A stretch of 49,501 nt of DNA, taken from the NCBI GenBank assembly GCA_902784675.1, contig CACZVR010000004.1, positions 1 to 49,501 on the forward strand, given 5' to 3'. Position 1 is the first letter of the stretch; each line of letters begins with the position of its first letter. Both the position numbers and the translations under genes were made by a program. The DNA comes from an uncultured Bacteroidales bacterium (lineage in GTDB: Bacteria > Bacteroidota > Bacteroidia > Bacteroidales > Muribaculaceae). The notes beneath the pieces were generated by a model, which was given only the letters and a program-made list of their open reading frames with translations, was not told the origin of the DNA and did no database searches. This document shows positions 6,469 through 14,892 of this stretch, piece by piece.

Positions 6469-8091
6469 ATGAAGAAATTATCATTACTCTTAATGTTGTT
6501 GACAGTAGCCTTCACGGCACTGGCGGGCGTAAAGTCCGGAGCACCGTCGCGACTATCGAATGATTCGGTTTGGGGCGATGAGTATAAAATCTTTAAACGC
6601 ACCAATCTTGGTAGCGCTGTGAACCCCCTGACCCACACCTATATGGTTCCTCAAGACGGCACAATTGAATTGCTCCTTCGGGATGGAGGAATGGAGGGAT
6701 ACGTGAAGAACATCGTTTATGGTTCAGACCGAGAATTGGGCGATTATTGGGTAGTATGTTCTGGTGATCAAGAGGGCGGCATTTTCGTTCCAATGGGACA
6801 GAAAGTGTGGGTTCGCAAACGCGACGGATCGTTCACAAAGGCCAATGCGAAACTGGTGTGGGGAAGCATCCACTATGATGCGGTAACCCAACAGACCTCA
6901 TTCACCCCCAATACCGAAATGAGTGATGCACACTACAGCGTTAGCGTTGACGGCACCACGATCATTCTTGAGGGCACCAGTGGTCCTGTGGCAATTGAAG
7001 CTCAAGACGAAGTTTCCTACGACGCCACCGGTATAGGCCTTGTTTGGGACGAGGGAGAAGGTGAAGAAGGCGAATGGACCGGTTATTGCGAATGGGGCAC
7101 CAGCTTTGACACCGCACCTTGCGTCATTGACCAGCAACCCGAGGGAGAGGTGAAGACCTACAAACGCACCAGCGATTGCATTCACTTCACCTATAGCGAC
7201 AGCAAGGATTATCCCGCCACATACAGTACCGAGGCACTGACGGATGAAGCTCAAATCGTGTTTGGCAATGATGGAAAAACGGTTTATTTGAAAGACCCGT
7301 TCTTGTCAGTGAAATACAATTCTTGGGTGCAGGGAGAACTGAACGAAGACGGCTCTTATATCACTATCAACACTCCACAGCTTTTGGATGCCACAAACGA
7401 GAATGTCATCTTTTTCGTCCCGGGCTCCTGCTGCATCCAAACAGTGTATCCACACGATAGTGCCCCCTACGACTATTTGTATGTTGCCCCTTATGACACC
7501 TATACTCACATATCGTACTACGTCAATGGAAACACTATCATGCTCACGGACACATGGTCCCACATTGACGCTCCTTATCCCGAAAACGTAAATGCCGCGG
7601 GTGTGTACACCTATGATTACCGGACAAAGAATGGTTGCATCGAGGCCAACATCGTTTACACGCTGGAGGGCGACGAACCCCAGACAACGAGCAAGCCTGC
7701 CATCAACGGTCATGCCGGCAATGAGGGAGGCTATGTTGTTGAGATCACGCCGAGTGAGCCGAGCACCATTTATTATCGTGTGCATTACCCCGACGGCGAG
7801 ACTACGAATTGGGAAGTGTATGCTGGCGAGCTGAACTTCAGCGATGAGGGCACCTACAAGGTTGAGGCGTATGCCAAGGCTGAAAACAAGGAACCCAGTG
7901 AGATTGTTGATCACGAGTTCACCATTGACCCCGTCGTTACCAGCATCAGCGAACTGACGAATGGCAAGACCATCGTGGGCAAACGCTACTTCAACGTCGT
8001 GGGTCAGGAAATCCAGCAGCCCGAGGGCGTGACCATCGTGGTGACGACCTATAGCGACGGCACGAGCAGCGCCGAGAAGGTCGTGAAGTGA
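6469..8091 (+). CDS. Secreted protein with chitobiase-C-like/FN3-associated domain and Bacteroidales C-terminal tail
   Basis: This 540-residue protein starts with a signal peptide (MKKLSLLLMLLTVAFTALAG). The central region is beta-rich, acidic and aromatic (for example GIGLVWDEGEGEEGEWTGYC), without a catalytic motif I recognise. Residues about 408-488 look like a CHB_HEX_C/FN3-associated module (VEITPSEPSTIYYRVHYPDG, then EVYAGELNFSDEGTYKVEAY). The last 45 residues form the Muribaculaceae/Prevotella-type tail SISELTNGKTIVGKRYFNVV, then VVTTYSDGTSS and KVVK, which I associate with exported proteins in these groups and a possible sorting or surface role. It has its own promoter and shares a bidirectional terminator with the convergent RyR operon. 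The ligand is unknown. Confidence 0.75.
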   Translation: MKKLSLLLMLLTVAFTALAGVKSGAPSRLSNDSVWGDEYKIFKRTNLGSAVNPLTHTYMVPQDGTIELLLRDGGMEGYVKNIVYGSDRELGDYWVVCSGDQEGGIFVPMGQKVWVRKRDGSFTKANAKLVWGSIHYDAVTQQTSFTPNTEMSDAHYSVSVDGTTIILEGTSGPVAIEAQDEVSYDATGIGLVWDEGEGEEGEWTGYCEWGTSFDTAPCVIDQQPEGEVKTYKRTSDCIHFTYSDSKDYPATYSTEALTDEAQIVFGNDGKTVYLKDPFLSVKYNSWVQGELNEDGSYITINTPQLLDATNENVIFFVPGSCCIQTVYPHDSAPYDYLYVAPYDTYTHISYYVNGNTIMLTDTWSHIDAPYPENVNAAGVYTYDYRTKNGCIEANIVYTLEGDEPQTTSKPAINGHAGNEGGYVVEITPSEPSTIYYRVHYPDGETTNWEVYAGELNFSDEGTYKVEAYAKAENKEPSEIVDHEFTIDPVVTSISELTNGKTIVGKRYFNVVGQEIQQPEGVTIVVTTYSDGTSSAEKVVK

Positions 8092-8111
8092 GATCACACT
8101 GACTGAGAGTT

Positions 8112-8150
8112 AAAATAACGAGGTTGCCATGATGGCAGCCTCGTTATTTT
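8112..8150. terminator. Bidirectional terminator between the secreted-protein gene and the RyR operon
   Basis: AAAATAACGAGG (8112-8123) pairs with CCTCGTTATTTT (8139-8150), and TGCC with GGCA inside, around a short loop. The A/T-rich outer arms serve both strands. It lies 20 bp after the plus-strand stop and about 30 bp after the minus-strand stop. Confidence 0.85.
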
Positions 8151-8181
8151 GTGTTCTCGCCGTCAGGGAGATGGGCGGATG

Positions 8182-8475
8182 TCACTTGGAGATCTTGAAG
8201 CCCAGTTTCATGATGAGTTTGAGCGTGCCCACGGCAGTGTCGCGGTCGTACTGTTTTTCGACATCGGGGAGGTCTTCGTAGGGGACCAGGCAGGGATGCG
8301 TCTTGAGGACGTCGCTGCGCTCCGGGCCGTAAACCCAGCCCTGGGACAACCTTGATTGGGCCCATACCTCGTGCACGTTCTTGGCAATCTTCTCGACAAG
8401 CTGCTGCAAGTCGTCGGGCAGCGTGATGTCACTGCTGTCGGCCGGCTGAGGGATATAGTCTTTTTGGGTTTTCAT
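8182..8475 (-). CDS. Free-standing RyR (ryanodine-receptor repeat) domain protein
   Basis: The 97-residue protein is almost entirely one RyR domain. The hallmark pattern is YIPQPADSSDITLPDDL, then LVEKIAKNVHEVWAQSRLSQ, GWVYGPERSD, HPCLVPYEDLP and the closing YDRDTAVGTLKLIMKLG. Bacterial RyR domains occur in operons with TIR, TrkA-N and other nucleotide-linked proteins and have been proposed from comparative genomics to sense nucleotide-derived ligands; that is recalled, not checked. It is the last gene of a four-gene operon, starting 13 bp after the TIR gene stop. The first gene of the same operon ends in a related RyR-like domain, so the two may bind the same ligand or each other. A transmembrane segment or catalytic motif is absent. 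Confidence 0.88.
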   Translation of the reverse strand: MKTQKDYIPQPADSSDITLPDDLQQLVEKIAKNVHEVWAQSRLSQGWVYGPERSDVLKTHPCLVPYEDLPDVEKQYDRDTAVGTLKLIMKLGFKISK

Positions 8476-8488
8476 CGTTCAAAACACT

Positions 8489-9637
8489 TTAAAGTTTTTC
8501 GACAACATCGTTCTCGCCACACGGCATCGTGATGATGTCGTTGTAGAGGGGGAAGGGGGCTTTCACCTGATACTGCTTTTTTTGTTCGGCCAGCGGGACG
8601 ACGAGCTTGACCTGTCCATCCTGGTCGGAACGTACCGACTGCCCTGCCACCTCGACCGTGGTGTTGGGGATGAAACTCTCGGTCACCGGGTTCCATAGGC
8701 CAAAGTGGACGTTGCCATAGACTGTGGGGTCACGATGGATGTTCAGGGTGACATCACGGGAAAGCAACAATGTGGTGTCAAGTGGGAGGAAGTCGGCGCA
8801 GGCGAACGACACTTTCACCTCCTTGTCCAAGAAGCGATGCGGGATGTTGTTGAACACTCCATTCTGGCCTATCGCCTCGATAGTGTCGCTCTTGGATTCA
8901 TTGTCGAGGGTCACTGTGACAACTGCGTTACTCAAGGGGGGCAACTGGTCGTTGTGGACCGACGCCTCGTTCAAGTTCATCCGGGCATCAAAAGGCTGGT
9001 TGGAAACCCATACCCAAGCCAACGCTGCCAAGACGGCTATGGCCGCTAAGGTCCATGCGATGATTCTCCTGATGAGTTGGCGTTTGTGGCGCTGCCAGAT
9101 GGTATCGAACTCGACGCCCAGCAATTTGGAGACCAGCTGCACATAGGCGCGTTCCTTGTTGAGCCATGGCATGCGGTAAATCTTCTCGTGGATGTTAGCG
9201 CCCAGGATCTCGGGCATGCCCAGCTTTTCGATGACGGGATGGAAGCACTCGGTGTCGGGGTCATCGCTGTGTGGGACACCATCGACAATGAAGTAATGAA
9301 TATTGTCGGCTCGTCCCAGGCTGTGGAAATATTCGATTTCCTTGCCGACCCAATCGGATTTGGCCGAATTGGGTGAACCGATCACAATCAGGTTCCTTGA
9401 TGCACGCAGGCGCTCCTTGAGCTCATCGTCCAGGCCGCCCGGCTGGATATCGGTGGGCGCGAAGAAGATCGGCTTGATGGGTTTCCTTGCCCAGCCACGC
9501 TCGGTGCACATGGTCGCCGGCATGCGGTAGTTCTCCAACTTGCGTTGGATGCGTTTGCCCCACTCAGTGTCCTTGCGATTATAACTGATGAAGGCAAAAT
9601 ATTTGAACTCTTGTCCGTTGAACTGTTCGTTGTTCAT
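8489..9637 (-). CDS. Transmembrane TIR-domain protein with extracytoplasmic carboxypeptidase-regulatory-like region
   Basis: The 382-residue protein starts at the ATG at 9637, which overlaps the upstream TGA as ATGA and has AGGAG seven bases upstream on the coding strand. An alternative ATG at 9658 adds only seven residues. Residues about 10-150 are a TIR domain: KYFAFISYNRKDTEWGKRIQ, IFFAPTD, LRASRNLIVIGSPNSAKSDW, then VGKEIEYF. Glu100 in the WVGKE motif sits where TIR NADases carry their catalytic Glu. A basic stretch precedes one membrane helix (IIAWTLAAIAVLAALAWVWV, about 192-212). The remaining 170 residues form two beta-sandwich-like repeats with GV-type turns, probably in the periplasm. 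NAD cleavage or cyclisation by the TIR domain is known for the family and inferred here. Confidence 0.88.
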   Translation of the reverse strand: MNNEQFNGQEFKYFAFISYNRKDTEWGKRIQRKLENYRMPATMCTERGWARKPIKPIFFAPTDIQPGGLDDELKERLRASRNLIVIGSPNSAKSDWVGKEIEYFHSLGRADNIHYFIVDGVPHSDDPDTECFHPVIEKLGMPEILGANIHEKIYRMPWLNKERAYVQLVSKLLGVEFDTIWQRHKRQLIRRIIAWTLAAIAVLAALAWVWVSNQPFDARMNLNEASVHNDQLPPLSNAVVTVTLDNESKSDTIEAIGQNGVFNNIPHRFLDKEVKVSFACADFLPLDTTLLLSRDVTLNIHRDPTVYGNVHFGLWNPVTESFIPNTTVEVAGQSVRSDQDGQVKLVVPLAEQKKQYQVKAPFPLYNDIITMPCGENDVVEKL

Positions 9638-12162
9638 TGATTCTCCTGTTCCTTCCATTGCTTGTATGCTTGATTGATTTGTTGTTTCTCTTCTTTAGTG
9701 ATTGGTTTCACGCCGAAAGATATGCCCAGTTTGCTCTCGAAATGATGACGCGAGATGACACCATCCTTCATCACGACGATGTCCTTGGGTGACTGCCTCA
9801 ACTCATCGGCCCTAGCGAACAACGAGACGTCGCTGTCCTGATTCCAGTCGGCGAACTCCAGCAGAACATACTCACCAGACATACCCTGTGCCGAAGCAGG
9901 ATTGTCACCGCGGTTGACCGTGCCGATGAAGCAGTGGTCGGCGAGGAAACTCTTGAGTTTGCCTTTAGACAGGGCGAGCAGATATTGGTTCATGAGGATG
10001 TTCTTTTTCATGTTGGAGACCTCGGTACTGCCCTCGCCCTTGAGGGGAGCCATGATGTCTAAGGCCTTCTGGTAGTAGTCGATGGCCTTGGCATAGTCGG
10101 CCAGCTTGCCATAGGCGCTGGCTACACTCTGGTAGGTTATCGCGATGGCAGGATGGCTATTGCCTTGAACCTGTTCACGAATGGCGGCACCCTTGAGCAG
10201 ATATTGCAAAGACTGGTCAAACTCACCACGGCGATAGAGCAACGAACCCATTTTGTCATAGGAGTCAGCCAGACCCAGTTTGTCATCGCTGTGGGCGGTT
10301 TCTCGAGCAGAGAGTGCGCGCGAGTAAAAGTCCTGGGCATTGGCATAATCCTTTTGGGCAAGATAAATCGCACCCATGTTCTCCAAGGTGTTGATGGTTG
10401 ACGGATGTTTGTCGCCCAGCGATTTATTCTTCACCTGAAGTGACTTGCCATACCATTCCAGTGCCTTGCTGAAATCCCGTCGTTGCTCATAGACCATGCC
10501 GATGTTATTATAGCAGATCGCCACATCGGGATGGTCAACGCCCAGCGTTTTCTCGGTGATGGCCAGCGAGCGTGTGAAGGAATCCAACGCCTTGTCGGCA
10601 TCGGAGAGGCGTAAAGATGCCATACCGATATTGTTCAGCGTCGAAGCCACGTCGGGATGGTTCTCGCCCAAGGCTTGCTGACGAATGTCGAGCGCGCGGT
10701 TGAAGTACTCCAGCGCACGGGCGTTGTCGCCCTTATCATTATAGACGGAACCGATATTGCTATAGGACATGGCAAGATCGGGATGGTCGGCACCTAGTAT
10801 CTTCTCGCGGATGGCCAATGACTTGTTGAAATTAGCCATCGCGGCGTCAAAATCACCAAGTGAGAATTCAACCGCTCCCAAATTGTCGTATAAGGTGGCG
10901 GTGACAGGATGCTCAACGCCCAATAATTTTTCCTGAATGGCCAACGCTTTGAGGTAGTGCTCCCGCGCCTGAGAAAGATTTCCCTGGGCATACATCAAAC
11001 GACCGATGTTGTTGTGGGTGGCAGCGGTCACCTCATTGTCATCTCCCAACGATTTGTCGCAGATGGCCAATGCCTTGCGGTAATTTTCGTTCGCCAAGTC
11101 AAATTTGCCCTGTTTGCGATTAATCACACCAATGCTATTGTACAGTCTTGCCACGAACTCGGCATCAGGTCCCAACTGTTCGACAGCATGGGCGAGTGCG
11201 CGACCGTAATAGTCCAACGCCATGGGATAGTCGGCCAAATAATCGCCGGCAAAGTCACCGGCATCGCTCAACCAAGCCACATTGGTGGAATCCAGCCTCA
11301 CGCGCTGAGCCAAGTAATAGGCCGCCGAATCGTTATTGTGTTCCAGTTTGAATTTCTCATAGAAATGGAAGCAGTCCTGGGCGATATCGTCCTTGGATGC
11401 TTGGGTGCCGGCCTTGCTCTCATCGAGTCGCTGCTGACGCTCGGCTATCTCGGCAGCCTCGGCCGCTTCGATGGCTTCGGCCTGGTGAACGGCGTTGATG
11501 CGGTCGTTGATGTCACCCTTGGAGCGCAGCAACGAGTCGGCCTCGGCGAGTCGTCCCTCAAGGATGCAGTCGCTGATGCGCGTGTTGAACTCGTCGAGCA
11601 GGTCGTAGTCGATTTGTGAATAGCGCTCGGCCATCTCGCTGATAAGCTTTTCGTTGGTCTCCTGCTCGGCATAGAGTTGCTGGAGTGCCTGCTGGTATTG
11701 CTCGCGAGTGATTTTGTTCTGTTCTTTCAGGTCCTCGATCTCGTCCTCACGCTGCTGCAGCTGCCGTTGCAGGGTGCGACGAATCTTGCGCTCTGACGCC
11801 AATTTGTCGTCGGTCTTCTGCTCGGGAGTCTCCATTACCAAGATCAGCGGGTTAGATGAGAAGACATATTGCTTGGTGAGCATTTCGGGGTCGTTCAAGA
11901 CATATCCCTGCTTTTTCACGCTCTGGATATAGAACTTGTTGGCTGGAATCGGGAACGAGAAGACACCGTTAGCCTGGGTGATCACAGCGTTGCGCCCCTT
12001 GACTTGCACTGTCGCGCCCGCGATGCGCTTTCCCGCGATAACAGTGCCGTCGCTGCCCTTGCGTCCCTTGGTCTTGACATAACCTTGCTGTGTCTGCGCT
12101 GTCGCACATAATGCCATCAGCAAAGTGATCGAAAGCCAAAATAACCTCTTCATATCTTTCAT
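9634..12162 (-). CDS. Exported TPR protein with carboxypeptidase-regulatory-like domain and coiled coil
   Basis: The 842-residue protein starts with a signal peptide (KRLFWLSITLLMALCATAQ). Residues about 27-110 form a carboxypeptidase-regulatory-like beta-sandwich (AGATVQVKGRNAVITQANGV). A Gln/Glu-rich coiled coil runs from about 112 to 190. From about 255 to 690 there are roughly ten 42-residue kinesin-light-chain-type TPRs, recognisable by recurring EKxLGxDHPDVAxxYNNIG. The C-terminal 100 residues are a globular tail (GEYVLLEFADWNQDSDVSLF). The last codons overlap the TIR start by 4 bp, which implies translational coupling. Export, together with the same beta-sandwich type on the TIR partner, suggests contact in the periplasm: this protein may sense an envelope event and drive the TIR protein. 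That role is inferred. Confidence 0.85.
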   Translation of the reverse strand: MKDMKRLFWLSITLLMALCATAQTQQGYVKTKGRKGSDGTVIAGKRIAGATVQVKGRNAVITQANGVFSFPIPANKFYIQSVKKQGYVLNDPEMLTKQYVFSSNPLILVMETPEQKTDDKLASERKIRRTLQRQLQQREDEIEDLKEQNKITREQYQQALQQLYAEQETNEKLISEMAERYSQIDYDLLDEFNTRISDCILEGRLAEADSLLRSKGDINDRINAVHQAEAIEAAEAAEIAERQQRLDESKAGTQASKDDIAQDCFHFYEKFKLEHNNDSAAYYLAQRVRLDSTNVAWLSDAGDFAGDYLADYPMALDYYGRALAHAVEQLGPDAEFVARLYNSIGVINRKQGKFDLANENYRKALAICDKSLGDDNEVTAATHNNIGRLMYAQGNLSQAREHYLKALAIQEKLLGVEHPVTATLYDNLGAVEFSLGDFDAAMANFNKSLAIREKILGADHPDLAMSYSNIGSVYNDKGDNARALEYFNRALDIRQQALGENHPDVASTLNNIGMASLRLSDADKALDSFTRSLAITEKTLGVDHPDVAICYNNIGMVYEQRRDFSKALEWYGKSLQVKNKSLGDKHPSTINTLENMGAIYLAQKDYANAQDFYSRALSARETAHSDDKLGLADSYDKMGSLLYRRGEFDQSLQYLLKGAAIREQVQGNSHPAIAITYQSVASAYGKLADYAKAIDYYQKALDIMAPLKGEGSTEVSNMKKNILMNQYLLALSKGKLKSFLADHCFIGTVNRGDNPASAQGMSGEYVLLEFADWNQDSDVSLFARADELRQSPKDIVVMKDGVISRHHFESKLGISFGVKPITKEEKQQINQAYKQWKEQENQ

Positions 12163-12188
12163 ATCGGTTGTCTAGTTAAATACCGTCA

Positions 12189-14606
12189 TCAAATGATGCC
12201 TAAAGAGACATCCACGACATTGTAGTCATAGCTCTTGACCGGTGTCGTCAACTCATTCCAAGGCTTGAGACAACCATGCAACAGGCGCGCCTCGTCCTTG
12301 TCGTTTAGGCCACCAAAGTCACGGTAACCCAAAATCTCATGGGATGCCATCCAACGCAAATGCTCGGTCTGCGCTATCACATCCAGCACCCTGGTCACGG
12401 TTTCATCGGGTTCATGTTCCAGCCATGAGTAAGTAATCTCATTCTCTTTTCTTGACAAGACATTTGCCATCAGCAATCGGTATTTTTCCTCGCCCAGCGC
12501 AACACTTGCAAGCATCTGTTTGGTGAACTTGTGGAAACAGTTTTCGGTATTCTGACTCTGGACACGACGCAATCGCATGATGCCGGATAAAGTCGGCGAA
12601 AATCCCTTATACTCCTCTGAAAGCTGCATCAAGTCCCTGTGTTCGCTCTCCCACTCGAGAGGCGCCATCGCCACTCTGCCTGATTTTGCGCTGAGAGTAG
12701 AGATTGACTGGTCATATTTCTCCTTGAAATGCTTAGCCTCGGTCTTGAGCCTGTCGCTCACGATGTAGTCATAGGTGAAGGTGTCTTTCAGAGCACCGAA
12801 CAGCGTGATGGGCTCATGGATGGCCTCGAGACTCTTTACAGTGCGCTGGTGAATGTTCCTCGACTCCTCATCACTGTTGGCCTGGGCGGCCCAAAGCCTG
12901 TTGTAGTGCTCGGCAATCCTGAGCAAGTGACCATCGTTGTCGTTGCGTACCCTGACAAGGATGCGGAAATGGTTCAGGTTCTCACGGTAACGCACCGCCA
13001 GTCTGAAGATGCGCACTGCAAGCGAAACGTTGGCCACATCGTCGTCAAGCGCGATGACAACATAATTGAGCTTGCCAATCATCCGCTCCAAATGGTCATA
13101 AAAGTCCACACTGAGCACATCCATGTCATGGAGGGATATGGACGTGAGCGGACGCTTGTCATCCTGATCATAAGACATGTGATGAGACACCGAGGGCGCA
13201 TTGACTGCAAACAAGCCCGCCTTGTTCTTGATATCCTTGTCCACAATGTCGCAGTGGAAATCGGACTGCTCTACCCTATCAGAATCGCTACCCGTCTTAA
13301 CAAAAGCACCGAACTCGTAGAGGAACCTGACTGTATCATATCCCACCTCACCAAATCCGATGACGAGTGCGTTAAACGCTGAGGAGACTGTGGCGTCTTT
13401 CTCAATATCCACATAGCTGACAGGCTGCAGTTCGACCTGCTGTTTCAACATCTCCACACTGATGTGGGAGGCATCAACAACCTTCACAACGATGTTATCG
13501 TGCAACTGCTCATCCTCAATCACGCGATGTACACTGTTGTAGCGCGCCTGGCAATAGAGGAAGACCTTTATCCCCTCGTCGGCGACAGCATTGATCGTCA
13601 TATCCCTCTTGAGATTGCCCACAGCCTGGATATTGTCGTTGGAATCGTCGGAGAGGAAGAACAGATGCACCTTGCCTTGGGTTTTCTTACGGATGATTCT
13701 TGCCAGTTGCTTGAGGCTGATGTGCTTTCTCAAGATGTCTGGATGGGATGGATGGGATGGATGAACTGGACGTTCTGGATTATCTGGATTATTTGGACGG
13801 GGGGGTTCAGTGATTTCATTCAGGTCCAGATGGGCTAAATCGGAATAGGTGCTGGTCGTCAGGCAATTAAGGTTCTGCAAGCGTTCCAAGTCCTTGTTTT
13901 TCAAAGACAGGAAATTGAAGAGGCGCTCCATGCCGTTTTTGCCACTTGTCTCTTCAGCGTCGTGGTTGGTCCTCACAACGATGATCCTGTATTTCTTGCG
14001 ATCATCAAAATGCTCATTTATGCTTTGCGCCAACGAAAAGGAAGCGTCATTCATACCCCAAAAAACGAATGTCTCCTTTTTGCGGAAGAAGATATAGGCT
14101 TCGAGCATCATCTTGAATCCGGCGATGATGTTGAACCCGAAATGCTTAACCACGAATACCAGAGTGATGAACGCTGCTGCAAAATGAACGATTGAGAAAC
14201 ATGCCATGAAAATCACATTATCGTGAAACTGATCATGGATTGCAGCGACATCACTATCGAGAAGGAACATCTCGAAGGCATGAATGACTGCCATCGGGGC
14301 ATTGGCCAACAAAGAAGATGCGCTGTGGCCGATATACATTCCCACGTCATAGACCACAAAGCCAGCCAACCACACAATCACGAAGGCCCAAGTGAGGAAC
14401 TTCCCCGACATCAACCACCGTACCAGCTTGCCAAATTTATTCAGCAACGAAGATCCGACCAGCATCAACAAGGCTGCTATCAAGCCTAACAGACTGCCGA
14501 AGCTTGCCAAGGTGATCAAGACATCGGTCGCAACATGCCCATGCGGCTCAATTTTTGGGAGCAAATCGCACAAATCATATAAAATCAATGACAGAAAGTT
14601 CATCAT
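12189..14606 (-). CDS. Four-helix membrane protein with two TrkA-N-like Rossmann folds and C-terminal RyR-like domain
   Basis: The 805-residue protein begins with three clear membrane helices (about 26-54, 70-92, 130-156) and possibly a short fourth near 103-116. Two Rossmann-type regions follow: TFVFWGMNDASFSLAQSI (about 179-196) and ALVIGFGEVGYDTVRFLYEF (about 413-432) with a GxGxxG core, as in TrkA-N/RCK domains. The final 70 residues match the RyR pattern seen in the small gene at 8182: IAQTEHLRWMASHEILGY, then LHGCLKPWNEL and YDYNVVDVSLG. The architecture suggests a ligand-gated ion channel or transport regulator. It is first in the operon, behind its own promoter; I chose the ATG at 14606 over an upstream TTG at 14618. 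A Pro/His/Asn linker (about 266-290) is encoded by a variable-looking tandem repeat. Confidence 0.8.
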   Translation of the reverse strand: MMNFLSLILYDLCDLLPKIEPHGHVATDVLITLASFGSLLGLIAALLMLVGSSLLNKFGKLVRWLMSGKFLTWAFVIVWLAGFVVYDVGMYIGHSASSLLANAPMAVIHAFEMFLLDSDVAAIHDQFHDNVIFMACFSIVHFAAAFITLVFVVKHFGFNIIAGFKMMLEAYIFFRKKETFVFWGMNDASFSLAQSINEHFDDRKKYRIIVVRTNHDAEETSGKNGMERLFNFLSLKNKDLERLQNLNCLTTSTYSDLAHLDLNEITEPPRPNNPDNPERPVHPSHPSHPDILRKHISLKQLARIIRKKTQGKVHLFFLSDDSNDNIQAVGNLKRDMTINAVADEGIKVFLYCQARYNSVHRVIEDEQLHDNIVVKVVDASHISVEMLKQQVELQPVSYVDIEKDATVSSAFNALVIGFGEVGYDTVRFLYEFGAFVKTGSDSDRVEQSDFHCDIVDKDIKNKAGLFAVNAPSVSHHMSYDQDDKRPLTSISLHDMDVLSVDFYDHLERMIGKLNYVVIALDDDVANVSLAVRIFRLAVRYRENLNHFRILVRVRNDNDGHLLRIAEHYNRLWAAQANSDEESRNIHQRTVKSLEAIHEPITLFGALKDTFTYDYIVSDRLKTEAKHFKEKYDQSISTLSAKSGRVAMAPLEWESEHRDLMQLSEEYKGFSPTLSGIMRLRRVQSQNTENCFHKFTKQMLASVALGEEKYRLLMANVLSRKENEITYSWLEHEPDETVTRVLDVIAQTEHLRWMASHEILGYRDFGGLNDKDEARLLHGCLKPWNELTTPVKSYDYNVVDVSLGII
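13741..13805. repeat. In-gene microsatellite (GGATGG-type units and a G7 run)
   Basis: On the plus strand, imperfect GGATGGGAT units pass into CTGGATTAT/TTGGAC units and end in seven G (13799-13805). It encodes the Pro/Asn/His linker between the Rossmann regions of the TrkA-N/RyR protein. Length change in 3-bp steps would alter the linker; slippage in G7 would shift the frame. Confidence 0.7.
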
Positions 14607-14653
14607 GAGGTCTGACAAGTCATTAGAAAAGATTCAAGACATATTTTAAAACG

Positions 14654-14661
14654 CAAATATA
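14654..14661 (-). promoter_or_regulatory. Bacteroidetes -7 element for the TrkA-N/TPR/TIR/RyR operon
   Basis: The minus strand reads TATATTTG, a full match to TAnnTTTG, with a CTTG at about 22 nt further upstream. It places the transcript start near 14647, about 40 nt before the ATG at 14606, and makes the TTG at 14618 unnecessary. Confidence 0.55.
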
Positions 14662-14742
14662 ATCCAAAAAACGCAAATCACCGCAAGTTTACTGAAAAAA
14701 ACGCCAATTAGTATAGTTAGCCAGGGGGGTATGGGGGGGACA

Positions 14743-14858
14743 CGACCGCACCTCTCGCGAGGTGCGACACTTGGGATGCCTTAACACACAGTGGAGCGCA
14801 CGACTATCGCCGCACGCTCCACAATGTGTTAACAACATCGGCACCGTTACACGGTGCC
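14743..14858. repeat. Three-hairpin intergenic repeat, copy 1
   Basis: Hairpin 1 (14747-14766) is CGCACCTC/GAGGTGCG with loop TCGC. Hairpin 2 (14781-14832) pairs TTAACACA with TGTGTTAA and GTGGAGCG with CGCTCCAC. Hairpin 3 (14840-14858) pairs GGCACCGT with ACGGTGCC. Copy 2 at 24149-24252 keeps 25- and 30-base identical blocks and the same order of hairpins. Both copies lie between minus-strand genes, 65-85 bp upstream of the next gene's -7 element. Confidence 0.85.
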
Positions 14859-14892
14859 CCAAATCAGGGGAGGGCTGATGCGAAGTGGGATG

